DNA of 64,000 nt from UBA7672 sp040398425 (lineage in GTDB: Bacteria; Pseudomonadota; Alphaproteobacteria; Caulobacterales; Hyphomonadaceae): the NCBI GenBank assembly GCA_040398425.1, contig JBBATZ010000015.1, positions 1-64,000 of the forward strand. The letters are read 5' to 3'. Shown here piece by piece: positions 30,439 through 38,473 of the stretch. Both the position numbers and the translations under genes were made by a program. How positions within the stretch are numbered: the stretch's first letter is position 1; each line of letters opens with the position of its first letter. The notes beneath the pieces are model-generated. The model was not told the origin of the DNA and searched no databases. It saw nothing but the letters and a program-made list of their open reading frames with translations.

Positions 30439-31131
30439 TCAAGGCGTCAGGAACAGCGTCCGCTCGCGTGCGCGGCGTTTCGCCAGCGCCTTCATCACCA
30501 CGCCATTCATCCTGTTCCACAAGAGGAAGCTGTTCGCCGCGCCCGGGCGATCCTCCTTGTTGACGCGCTTCACGATCGACGACTTTCGCGTCTTGCCGGA
30601 GCCTACATTGTAGCAGAACGCCGTCATGGCGCTGAACTCGTTCAGCGTGATGGGGACCTTCACGTAGCGCTCGATGGAGTCTTCGCACCAGTGCAGGTCT
30701 TCCTTCAGGAAAGCGTCCGCCGTGGCCTCGTCGATCACGTCGTCCTCGCCCTCCATCATCAGGTGGCCATAGCCGATCAGCCACAGCCCCCCGAGCTCGT
30801 ACGCCTCAAGCCGCAGCTTCTCTTCTTCCTTGATGATCTGGATCGCGGTGTGGTTCGTGTTGTACTCGGCCGGCATCCGGTAAGTTGCGACCGGCTCCAG
30901 CTCGTCGAGAAAGCTCACCTCCTCGGTCAGCGGCACGAGCGGCACGCCATTCATCATCGGAATGGAGTCAGCCTCGACATCGGGCACCAGTGGCATCGCG
31001 GGCAGGGGTTCTGCGGCCGCATCAGCGCTACGTGACAGGTTCAGCGTCGCGTCCGGCGCTGGCGCAGGGCCGCAGGACGCCAGCAGGCAGGCAGCGCCGA
31101 GAGCGCAAAGGACCTGCAGTCTCGTCCCCAC
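30439..31131 (-). CDS. Lysozyme-like (GH24) lipoprotein
   Basis: This 230-residue protein starts with a signal peptide and lipobox (LLASC near residue 21), a Pro/Ala-rich linker, then a GH24 lysozyme-like domain from about residue 90. The pattern IIKEEEKLRLEAYELGGLWLIGYGH matches the phage-lysozyme catalytic region. The Glu aligned with the catalytic residue is kept, but the usual Asp and the Thr of TIGYGH are replaced (the latter by Leu). A FCYNVGSG motif matches the family's F-NVG segment. The GTG start has GAGGGAG 7 bases upstream. No phage genes are nearby, so a role in cell-wall remodelling is possible. Confidence 0.75.
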   Translation of the reverse strand: MGTRLQVLCALGAACLLASCGPAPAPDATLNLSRSADAAAEPLPAMPLVPDVEADSIPMMNGVPLVPLTEEVSFLDELEPVATYRMPAEYNTNHTAIQIIKEEEKLRLEAYELGGLWLIGYGHLMMEGEDDVIDEATADAFLKEDLHWCEDSIERYVKVPITLNEFSAMTAFCYNVGSGKTRKSSIVKRVNKEDRPGAANSFLLWNRMNGVVMKALAKRRARERTLFLTP

Positions 31132-31244
31132 GTTCGACTCCCTCGCATCCCAGCCGTCGGACGGCAGACAACCACACGGGCAGTGCTTGTAAAGCCAACC
31201 GCTGCAGCACAAGGGCTCTGCGAGATACGTGCAGATCAGCGGGT

Positions 31245-31277
31245 TCTGTTTACTTTCTGATCACCAATATAAACAGA
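31245..31277. promoter_or_regulatory. Long inverted repeat in the promoter region of the MarR gene
   Basis: TCTGTTTA at 31245-31252 is repeated in inverted form as TAAACAGA at 31270-31277, and the overlapping TTTACT/AGTAAA halves extend the symmetry. The 17-bp spacing gives about 25 bp between half-site centres. The region 31240-31330 is strongly AT-rich, unlike the coding DNA around it. It lies 120 bp upstream of the MarR-type regulator, so autoregulation is plausible but unproven. A GTTTACAGG sequence just after that gene resembles one half-site. Confidence 0.4.
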
Positions 31278-31396
31278 GTAAAACCAGATAAAAACCAGTA
31301 GAAAATTGCAGCAAACTCGTTCGACTTAGCGATTGCTTAGTCACCCTCGTGTAGCTTCACCAATAAGCCGACCAGAGCGGCACAAAAAACAAAACG

Positions 31397-31906
31397 ATGG
31401 TGATGGTGATGACGAACGTGAAGGTCCGCGAAATCGCGGGTGACGACAACGTTGAGCAATCCTTCCTGAAAGCCCTGTCGCTGCTGGAGCAGGCGCACCG
31501 CCGTCTCCACGACGTGGTGAAGGACAATCTGGAACGTAACGGCGAGCGTTCGCTGACCGGCGTGCAAGCCCTGCTGTTGTACGAAATCGGTGAGACCGAA
31601 ACGCCCGCCAGCGCTCTTCGTGCGCGGGGCTCCTTCGCCGGCACGTCGATGTCCTACAACGTCAAGAAGCTTCAGGAAGGCGGCTATCTCGTGCAGTCGC
31701 GCTCCAGCGATGATCGCCGCACGGTTCGCCTCAAGCTCACGCCGTCGGGCAAGGCCGTCCGCAATCGCGTCGCCGATCTCTTCGAGAAACAGGCCGGTTC
31801 GCTCGAGCCCACCGCTTCGGTGCGCTCGGATGACCTCGACCAGCTGAACAAGTCGCTGGCTCGCCTTGAGCGCTTCTGGTCGGACCAGATCCGCTACCAG
31901 CTCTAG
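31397..31906 (+). CDS. MarR-family transcriptional regulator
   Basis: This 169-residue winged-helix protein has an N-terminal dimer helix, then SLTGVQALLLYEIGETETPASALRARGSFAGTSMSYNVKKLQEGGYLVQSRSSDDRRTVRLKLTPSGK (about residues 55-120), the MarR recognition helix and wing with the conserved DDRR. Similar alphaproteobacterial proteins (LdtR-like) control cell-wall and stress genes. Three ATGs in phase (31397, 31403, 31409) start a repetitive ATGGTG run with no ribosome binding site, so a leaderless transcript is possible. A strong terminator follows 115 bp after the stop. Confidence 0.85.
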   Translation: MVMVMTNVKVREIAGDDNVEQSFLKALSLLEQAHRRLHDVVKDNLERNGERSLTGVQALLLYEIGETETPASALRARGSFAGTSMSYNVKKLQEGGYLVQSRSSDDRRTVRLKLTPSGKAVRNRVADLFEKQAGSLEPTASVRSDDLDQLNKSLARLERFWSDQIRYQL

Positions 31907-32021
31907 GTTTACAGGTTTCTGTTTGTACGCGTGCAGACCCCGGCCTGATAGTTCGGGGCTGACAACCTAAGGGAAGCGGGCGGACTTGCCTTCAACTGGC
32001 GACCCTACCTGACACCCTCCG

Positions 32022-32056
32022 CCGCCGGCCTCGCAAGAGGCCGGCGGTTCTGTTTT
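32022..32056 (+). terminator. Rho-independent terminator
   Basis: A perfect 11-bp stem, CCGCCGGCCTC/GAGGCCGGCGG, encloses a GCAA tetraloop (GNRA type) and is followed by TTCTGTTTT. It ends transcription of the MarR-family gene. Its tail abuts the stop codon of the convergent minus-strand gene, on whose side there is no U-run. Confidence 0.9.
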
Positions 32057-32955
32057 CAGTTTGCCTTTCCGACGTTGTCGGTGAAGCGTGCGCCCAGCAT
32101 CATGCCGCCGATCGAATAATTGCCCTCGTGACAGGCGGATTCAAACATCGCGTGATCGGTGCGTCTCGGCGCGTACTGCACCCGCATCGGCTCGGCCAGC
32201 ATCGCTCTGTCCTCCAGAACATAGTCATAGCTGATCTCGTCAGGCGCAATCAGGCTGAACCGCTCGGTGACGCGGCGTTGCTGATCAAAGGCAGGCATTC
32301 CGGGCGGGGCCAGTGGCGGCCGGATCTGCGTGGTGACGACCACCAGCGTGTCGCCATCCGAGGCCGCTACAGAGTCACCTGCTAGCGAGACGAGGCTGGT
32401 GGGGCGTGGGGCCGCGCCAATTCCGATGACCCGGGTCACCATCTGGTCTTCCGTGTAGACCATCATGTGACCGGGAGTCTGGACGATCTGGCGGTACATG
32501 CTGCCGGGGCTCACGCAGAGCGGGGCGCGGCCATTGGCGCTCAGGCAGCGCTCATCGTTCGACAGGCCTTCCGGATTCTCGGCTGCCGTGCGGACATCGC
32601 GGTTCTTGGCGACGAGCTCTTTCGCGAGCTGTGTCTGCGCGCGCTTACCATTGGCAGGTGCGACAATCAGCGATGTGCGAAACGCGCCGTCGCCTGCTGG
32701 CAGAAGTCCAGCAAAGTCGAAATCGCCATCCGGGTGCAGGGCAGCGCCTTCGCCTTGCAGCGCCCTGTAGCGCGCAGCCACATAGGCGGCGGCAGCCTCG
32801 CCGGAGACGGTGGCTTCGGTCGTGCCGTCCAGTCGCTCCAACGGCGTCAGCCAGCGTCTCTCCCACACGCCCCGAAAGTCTGGACGCCCTTCCGCTGTGC
32901 GGGGCGTGTTGGCTGACTGCCCGTGCGCGTTCGCACTCGACACCGCGAGCGCCAC
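32056..32955 (-). CDS. Secreted uncharacterised protein
   Basis: This 299-residue protein has a short hydrophobic N-terminus with an AHG-type cleavage site near residue 12, then RPDFRGVWERRW, ERCLSANGRAPLCVSPGSMYRQIVQTPGHMMVYTED and, near the C-terminus, MFESACHEGNYSIGGMMLGAR. This set of motifs belongs to a large exported family found in acidobacteria and sphingomonads that has no established function. The GTG start is the most upstream possible, since an in-frame TAG occurs nine bases earlier. The signal peptide looks short, so the true start could be slightly off. Confidence 0.7.
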   Translation of the reverse strand: MALAVSSANAHGQSANTPRTAEGRPDFRGVWERRWLTPLERLDGTTEATVSGEAAAAYVAARYRALQGEGAALHPDGDFDFAGLLPAGDGAFRTSLIVAPANGKRAQTQLAKELVAKNRDVRTAAENPEGLSNDERCLSANGRAPLCVSPGSMYRQIVQTPGHMMVYTEDQMVTRVIGIGAAPRPTSLVSLAGDSVAASDGDTLVVVTTQIRPPLAPPGMPAFDQQRRVTERFSLIAPDEISYDYVLEDRAMLAEPMRVQYAPRRTDHAMFESACHEGNYSIGGMMLGARFTDNVGKAN

Positions 32956-33208
32956 GAAAACCTATAACCGCTTAAACAACATCCGCCCCCCGGCCCCATG
33001 GGGCGAGTTGGTTATCGTCCAGATGCGGTGCGACGGCGAGGCCAACCATGCGCGCTTCAGTTGCGAGGCGTTCGCAAAAACAGCTGCGACTAGAAGGTTC
33101 AAGACTGCGGGAGCGATTTGATCTTAGTCTAGGAAACCGCCACGCAGAGTTCTACTAAGGTGCGGGGGCGCCAGAGAAGCGCCGGTCGCTGCGACGAGAG
33201 AAACGCCG

Positions 33209-34432
33209 ATGAAACACCTCGCTGCCTTCGAGAATGCCCTGGAAGAAATTCGCTCCGAAGGGCGCTACCGTGTCTTCATCGATGTGAAGCGATACCGCGG
33301 CGAATTCCCGAAAGCCTCCGTTCGCCACAATGACGGTCGCGAGCAGGACGTGATCGTCTGGTGCTCGAACGACTATCTCGGCATGGGCCAGGATCCCGAC
33401 GTGATCGAGGCCATGAAGGTTGCGGTCGACACATTCGGCGCCGGCTCGGGAGGCACGCGCAACATCTCCGGCACGACGCGCTACCACGTCGAACTCGAGA
33501 AAGAACTCGCCAGCCTGCACGGCAAGGAATCCGCGCTGCTCTTCACCTCCGGCTATGTCTCGAACGAGGCGACGCTCTCGACGCTCGCCAAGATCATGCC
33601 GAACGTCATCATCTATTCGGACGAGCTGAACCACGCCTCGATGATCGAAGGCATCAAGCGCGCCCATTGCGCCAAGCGCATTTTCCGCCACAACGATCTC
33701 GCGCACCTCCGCGCGCTGCTCGAGAATGATCCGGCCGACGCGCCGAAAGTCATCGCCTTCGAGTCTGTCTATTCGATGGATGGCGACGTCGCACCGATGG
33801 AAGCCATGTGCGACCTCGCCGAAGAATTCGACGCGATGACCTATCTCGACGAAGTCCATGCCGTCGGCATGTACGGCGAAGAGGGCGCAGGCGTCGCGCA
33901 GCGCGACAATGTCATGCACCGCATCACCATCTGCGAAGGCACACTCGCGAAGGCTTATGGCGTCATGGGCGGCTACATCGCCTCCAAGACTGCGATCGTC
34001 GATGCCATCCGCTCGATGGCGCCTGGCTTCATCTTCTCGACCTCGACCTGCCCGGTGCTCGCCGCCGGTGCGTTGACCTCGATTCGCAAGCTGCGCTCCG
34101 ACTACGGCCGAGAGCTGCGCAAGAGCCACCAGGAGAAGGCCGAGATGCTTCGCCAGAAGCTGATCGCCGCGAAACTCCCGGTCATGATGGCCGACACGCA
34201 CATCGTGCCGCTGCTCGTCGGCGACCCGGAGCGCTGCAAGGCGCTGTCCGACACGCTGCTGTTCGACTTCGGCATCTACGTCCAGCCGATCAACTATCCG
34301 ACCGTCCCCAAAGGCACCGAGCGCCTGCGTTTCACCCCGTCGCCGCAACACACCGAAGCGATGATGGACGAGCTGGTCTCGGCCCTACTGGCGATCTGGA
34401 AACAGCTCGGGCTAGATCAGCGAGCGGCGTAG
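33209..34432 (+). CDS. hemA: 5-aminolevulinate synthase
   Basis: This 407-residue PLP enzyme condenses glycine and succinyl-CoA, the first step of heme synthesis in alphaproteobacteria and mitochondria. It has the expected start (MKHLAAFENALEEIRSEGRYRVF), the substrate-binding GSGGTRNISGT near residue 75, DEVHAVGMYG, and the PLP lysine in TLAKAYGVMGG near 248. Length and motifs are complete. It is transcribed alone, with a 250-bp upstream region. A weak FNR-like sequence is present there but is not convincing. Its use indicates the C4 route, as opposed to glutamyl-tRNA reductase. Confidence 0.97.
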   Translation: MKHLAAFENALEEIRSEGRYRVFIDVKRYRGEFPKASVRHNDGREQDVIVWCSNDYLGMGQDPDVIEAMKVAVDTFGAGSGGTRNISGTTRYHVELEKELASLHGKESALLFTSGYVSNEATLSTLAKIMPNVIIYSDELNHASMIEGIKRAHCAKRIFRHNDLAHLRALLENDPADAPKVIAFESVYSMDGDVAPMEAMCDLAEEFDAMTYLDEVHAVGMYGEEGAGVAQRDNVMHRITICEGTLAKAYGVMGGYIASKTAIVDAIRSMAPGFIFSTSTCPVLAAGALTSIRKLRSDYGRELRKSHQEKAEMLRQKLIAAKLPVMMADTHIVPLLVGDPERCKALSDTLLFDFGIYVQPINYPTVPKGTERLRFTPSPQHTEAMMDELVSALLAIWKQLGLDQRAA

Positions 34433-34451
34433 GCACGACGCCGTCATCAGA

Positions 34452-34985
34452 GTGGTGGGCATCCGCTGCAATCTTGAGAGCGCCCTTCTTCAGAGCGTCG
34501 TGATTGAGGCATTTGCAAGAGACAAGCCGGTGGCGGCCATCTGTCATGGCGTTCTCCTGGCCGCCCGCAGCATCGACCCGGCGACAGGTCGCTCCGTGCT
34601 CTATGGTCGCCGCACCACGGCACTGACATGGAAGTTCGAAAGCTCGGCGAGTGCGTTGGCGCATGTCGGACGGTTCTGGGATGCGAACTACTATCGGACC
34701 TACACCGAGAGCAGGGAGGAAACGCCGGGCTACATGTCGGTGCAGCAGGAGGTCACCCGTGCGTTGGCGCAACCCGAGGATTTTGTTGAAGGTCCAACCG
34801 ATGGCGCGGACCTGCGGATGACAACCTCCGGCATGTCTCGCGACACCCTGACAGACAGTCGTCCCGCCTTTGTCGTCACCGATGGCATTTACATCTCGGC
34901 GCGCTGGCCTGGGGATACGCACACCTTTGCCCGCGCGTTTGCCGGACTTCTGCACGACGCTGGGCAGAAGCAGCATGTGCAATAG
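34452..34985 (+). pseudogene. Remnant of a DJ-1/PfpI-family protein (N-terminus missing)
   Basis: The frame encodes about 177 residues that match only the C-terminal two thirds of the DJ-1/PfpI superfamily. The nucleophile elbow AICHGVLLAA, followed by RSIDPATGRSVLYGRRTTALTW and FWDANYYRTYTE, is clear. The N-terminal Rossmann strands that normally precede the elbow are absent, because hemA ends only 20 bp upstream of the first possible start (GTG). I infer a 5' deletion that joined the remnant to hemA. The remaining codon use is normal, so decay is recent or the fragment is still made. Confidence 0.65.
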
Positions 34986-34994
34986 TCTGAGATC

Positions 34995-35746
34995 ATGTCC
35001 GATCCCGCATACAAAGGACACATCGTCGTCGGCGACATCCGCACGTTGGATGCGCCGCCGGCAATCGGCGTTCCGACCCTGCGTTTCGTCCACTATCCCG
35101 GCGCGCAGCAACTCATCCTGTGGCTGACGCAATCTGGCTATCATGGCTATGGCGACGTCACCGTCACGCACAACGGCGCATTGATCGAAAAGGCTACCGT
35201 CCGCGACCGCCTCAATGGCAGCGTGCAGATCCTGTGGGACACGCTTGTCTGGCCACCCGGCGACTATCGCATCGTCATCACCCACACCGACGGCTGGCAC
35301 CACGAAGCTGTGCTGCAGAAGCTCGAAGCCGGAATCGCGCCGCCCCAGCCAGAACCGCTACCGGCGCCGCCCCATCAGACGCGCCCATCATCTACCGCGA
35401 TGGCTTCGGCAATGTGCCCCCCGACATCGACCTCGAAATCCGGGCGCAGGCGCAGGTCAAGCTGGCGCACACTTTCGGCCGTCGTCTCGAACACGAGGGC
35501 ACGCTTCGCGGGGGCACCGTCATTTATATTGACCCGATCCACCGCATCGTGTTCGAGAACGAGCTCTGCGGCGGTGCGCTCCACGCCACCATCTACATTC
35601 CAGCAATCGCCCACTGGGAAGACGCCACGGGCGCCCCGCTGTCCCTGCGCGACGAGATCGTCGCCTTCGTCGCCGAGCGGGTCCGGCAGGAGCAGGCCAG
35701 CACCTGGCGCTACCGCATCACGCCGACCTCGATTGATTTCTATTGA
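34995..35746 (+). pseudogene. Uncharacterised protein gene with a single-base frameshift
   Basis: Two adjacent reading frames together encode one coherent protein. The first frame runs from ATG 34995 through a Pro-rich linker ending about 35370. The second carries the C-terminal half from SDAPIIYRDGFG to the stop at 35746. They join at a CCCC run (35370-35373). Restoring one C gives an uninterrupted 250-residue protein, and the total span becomes an exact multiple of three. The N-terminal half has strands and Trp/His-rich segments, and the C-terminal half an FENELCGGALHATIYIP segment. I do not recognise the family. A sequencing error in the C-run is possible. Confidence 0.6.
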
Positions 35747-35788
35747 GCTGCCGATGACAGCCCAACAAGGGCAGGGCATTCTCTCCAG

Positions 35789-36028
35789 ATGACTGGCGAT
35801 CCCGATGGCGAAATCCTGATCGAGATGAACCGCATCGGCGGGTCGCTGGAGGTGCGCGCGATCTCCACGTCTGACGATCTGGAGGTTGTCTTCACCGCGC
35901 CGGCAAGCGCCGCAAAGTCCGACATCGAAAAGCTGGCGCGCGCCAAGCTCGCCTATGTCCGGCGAAAGGGGCAGGGCGGAAGTGAGCCGGGCAGGAAGCC
36001 GGACGGCAAGGGCGGCTGGATCGCCTGA
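35789..36028 (+). CDS. Small conserved hypothetical protein (DUF6898-like)
   Basis: This 79-residue acidic-to-basic protein opens with GEILIEMNRIGGSLEVRAISTSDDLEVVF, then a helix (SDIEKLARAKLAYVRRK) and a glycine-rich basic tail. It resembles small alphaproteobacterial proteins labelled DUF6898, a tentative link from memory. The start follows a weak ribosome binding site. The gene faces the MucR-type gene on the minus strand, ending 12 bp from its stop. No function is known. Confidence 0.5.
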   Translation: MTGDPDGEILIEMNRIGGSLEVRAISTSDDLEVVFTAPASAAKSDIEKLARAKLAYVRRKGQGGSEPGRKPDGKGGWIA

Positions 36029-36039
36029 CCGCAAGCCGC

Positions 36040-36471
36040 CTACTTCCCCTTCCGCACGCCCTTGCCGAGGCCGATCTTCTTGGCGAATTCGGAGCGCCGC
36101 TCGGTATAGGAAGGCGCCACCATCGGATAGTCGGCTGGCAGTCCCCAGCGGCGGCGGTAGTCATCCGGGCTCATGTTGAAGCGTGAGCGCAGGTAGCGCT
36201 TCAGCATCTTCAGCTTCTTCCCGTCCTCGAGACAGAGGATGTAGTCGTTCCCGACAGATTTGCTGATCGGCACCGCGGGCTTCGGACGGTCCTCGGTGCG
36301 CGGCGCCGGCGCGCCGGACAGGGACGAAACCGTCCTGTAAACAGACCGGATGACGTCCGGCAGGGTTTCGGCGGTAACGGCGTTGTTTGCCACAAACGAC
36401 GCAATAATTTCCGAAGTCATTCGTAGAATTTCCCCGCCACTGGGCGGTGAATCACCTGTCTCGTCCTGCAT
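36040..36471 (-). CDS. Ros/MucR-family transcriptional regulator
   Basis: This 143-residue protein has the MucR layout: a helical N-terminus (EILRMTSEIIASFVANN, oligomerisation region) and the C-terminal DNA-binding domain DGKKLKMLKRYLRSRFNMSPDDYRRRWGLPADYPMVAPSYTERRSEFAKKIGLG. In the founding protein Ros four residues bind zinc, Cys79, Cys82, His92 and His97. Here the matching residues are Cys80, Asp83, Tyr93 and Phe98, so three of four ligands are lost, as in some zinc-free MucR homologues. The ATG at 36471 follows GGAAG. It is divergent from glyA. MucR proteins silence AT-rich promoters and affect the cell cycle. Confidence 0.9.
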   Translation of the reverse strand: MQDETGDSPPSGGEILRMTSEIIASFVANNAVTAETLPDVIRSVYRTVSSLSGAPAPRTEDRPKPAVPISKSVGNDYILCLEDGKKLKMLKRYLRSRFNMSPDDYRRRWGLPADYPMVAPSYTERRSEFAKKIGLGKGVRKGK

Positions 36472-36696
36472 GACAACTTCCCACCAGCTCCGAGGCCACG
36501 TCGTATTTCCCCGGCCCCGGGAGATGCCTAGCAAACTACCAAGTAGCTGCGCGGAGATTAATCGCGAATACTCAATCGCGTCGTTCTGCCCCGGAATTTA
36601 CCTTGGTAAACGCAGGGAAAGCCCTTGCCCTTGCCAAGGGGCAGGCGACCCCGTATCGCCCGGTCAATCCGCCTCGAAACATTGGGAGTCGCGCCG

Positions 36697-37995
36697 ATGA
36701 GCCAGTCGAACATCCTGACGAAAGGGTTCTTTTCGACCGGACTGGCCGAAGCCGACCCCGTCATCGCGAAATGGATCGGCGAGGAACAACATCGCCAGAG
36801 CGACCAGATTGAGCTGATCGCCTCGGAGAACATCGTCTCCCGCGCCGTCCTCCAGGCGCAGGGGTCGCTCCTCACAAACAAGTACGCGGAAGGTTATCCG
36901 GGCAAACGCTATTATGGCGGTTGCGAGTTCGTCGACGAGGTCGAAACCCTCGCCATCGATCGCGCCAAACAGCTGTTTGGCTGCGCGTTCGCGAATGTCC
37001 AGCCGTCCTCGGGCAGCCAGGCTAACCAGGCTGTCTTCACGGCGCTCATCAAGCCCGGCGACAGCATCCTCGGCATGAGCCTCGACGCCGGTGGTCACCT
37101 TACGCACGGCGCCAAGGTCAACCAGTCCGGCAAGTGGTTCCAGGCGCATGCCTACGGCGTCCGCCTGCAGGACGGCCGCATCGATCTCGACGACGTCCGC
37201 AAGGTCGCGAAGGAGTCCGCTCCCAAGATCATCATCGCGGGCGGTTCGGCCTATTCGCGCACCATCGACTTCGCCGGCTTCCGCGCCATCGCGGATGAAG
37301 TCGGCGCGATCTTCATGGTCGACATGGCTCACTTCGCCGGCCTCGTCGCCGCCGGCCTGATCCCCAGCCCGCTGCCCCACGCGCACGTCGTCACAACCAC
37401 GACCCACAAGACCCTGCGCGGACCTCGCGGCGGCATGGTGCTCACCAATGACGAAGCCATCGCCAAGAAGATCAATTCGGCCGTCTTCCCCGGCATCCAG
37501 GGCGGCCCCCTGATGCATGTCATCGCCGGCAAGGCCGTGGCCTTCGGCGAAGCGCTGAAGCCCTCCTTCAAGGCCTACGCACAAGCCATCATCGACAACG
37601 CCCACATGCTGGCCTCGACGCTGGAAGCCGGCGGTCTTGATATCGTCTCCGGCGGCACCGACACGCACCTGATGCTCGTCGATCTTCGCCCCAAGGGCGT
37701 GAAGGGCAACGACACCGAGAAAGCGCTCGAGCGCGCCTTCATCACCTGCAACAAGAACGGCGTGCCGTTCGATCCGGAAAAGCCGATGGTCACGTCTGGC
37801 GTTCGCGTTGGCTCGCCCGCCGCCACGTCGCGTGGCTTCGGCACGGGCGAGTTCAAGCAGGTCGGCCTCTGGATGACCGAGATCGTCGACGCGCTCGCCA
37901 AGGGCGGCGATACGTCATCCGTCGAAGCGAAAGTCCGCGAAGAAGTGAAGGCGCTCACCGCGCGCTTCCCGATCTATGCAGCTCCCTGGGGCTGA
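36697..37995 (+). CDS. glyA: Serine hydroxymethyltransferase
   Basis: This 432-residue PLP enzyme converts serine and tetrahydrofolate to glycine and 5,10-methylene-THF, the main source of one-carbon units. Motifs include QIELIASENIVSRAV near the N-terminus, YYGGCEFVDEVE, and the PLP-lysine region VTTTTHKTLRGPRGG near residue 230. The ATG at 36697 is preceded by GGGAG. The frame is open upstream without conserved sequence. It heads a long plus-strand run into nrdR and the riboflavin genes. The 5' region contains only small hairpins, and no known riboswitch was seen. Confidence 0.96.
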   Translation: MSQSNILTKGFFSTGLAEADPVIAKWIGEEQHRQSDQIELIASENIVSRAVLQAQGSLLTNKYAEGYPGKRYYGGCEFVDEVETLAIDRAKQLFGCAFANVQPSSGSQANQAVFTALIKPGDSILGMSLDAGGHLTHGAKVNQSGKWFQAHAYGVRLQDGRIDLDDVRKVAKESAPKIIIAGGSAYSRTIDFAGFRAIADEVGAIFMVDMAHFAGLVAAGLIPSPLPHAHVVTTTTHKTLRGPRGGMVLTNDEAIAKKINSAVFPGIQGGPLMHVIAGKAVAFGEALKPSFKAYAQAIIDNAHMLASTLEAGGLDIVSGGTDTHLMLVDLRPKGVKGNDTEKALERAFITCNKNGVPFDPEKPMVTSGVRVGSPAATSRGFGTGEFKQVGLWMTEIVDALAKGGDTSSVEAKVREEVKALTARFPIYAAPWG

Positions 37996-38008
37996 TCAGG
38001 AGTAACGA

Positions 38009-38473
38009 TTGCGCTGTCCGTATTGCGGAACTGCAGATTCGGTCGTGAAGGACAGCCGCCCCGCTGAAGAAGACAACGCGGTCCGCCGACGCCGTGGCTG
38101 CAACAATTGCGGCGGCCGCTTCACCACCTTCGAACGCGTGCAACTGCGCGACCTCATCGTCGTCAAGCGCGATGGCCGCAAAGCCGTCTTCGAGCGCGAC
38201 AAGCTGCGCCGCTCGCTCAAGATTGCGCTGCAGAAACGTCCCGTCACCGACGACCAGCTCGACCACATGATCTCCGGCATCGTCCGCCAGCTCGAGAACA
38301 TGGGCGAGAACGAGATCAAGACGTCCGACATCGGCGAGATGGTGATGGAAAACCTGAACCAGCTCGATCCTGTCGGCTTCATTCGCTACGCGTCCGTCTA
38401 CAAGGATTTCAAATCCCCAGCTGACTTCGCCGCCTTCATCGCGTCCCAACCGCATGACGAGGATGACGCTTGA
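38009..38473 (+). CDS. nrdR: Transcriptional repressor NrdR
   Basis: NrdR senses ATP/dATP and represses ribonucleotide reductase genes through NrdR boxes. The 154-residue protein has the N-terminal zinc ribbon (Cys3, Cys6, Cys31, Cys34), and then the ATP-cone domain from about residue 45 (LIVVKRDGRKAVFERDKLRRSL). The start is a TTG with AGGAG 7 bases upstream. It sits 13 bp after glyA and overlaps the next gene by four bases, so translation is likely coupled. The glyA-nrdR-rib order is conserved among alphaproteobacteria. Confidence 0.96.
   Translation: MRCPYCGTADSVVKDSRPAEEDNAVRRRRGCNNCGGRFTTFERVQLRDLIVVKRDGRKAVFERDKLRRSLKIALQKRPVTDDQLDHMISGIVRQLENMGENEIKTSDIGEMVMENLNQLDPVGFIRYASVYKDFKSPADFAAFIASQPHDEDDA

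Noticed and set aside
33118..33131. FNR-like sequence upstream of hemA (TTGAT followed by a poor right half)
   Set aside because: Only the left half-site matches; the right half has two mismatches out of five, so FnrL control cannot be claimed.
36535..36696. Known riboswitch upstream of glyA
   Set aside because: Only a small GCCCTT/AAGGGGC-type hairpin was seen, with no glycine, THF or SAM riboswitch signature.
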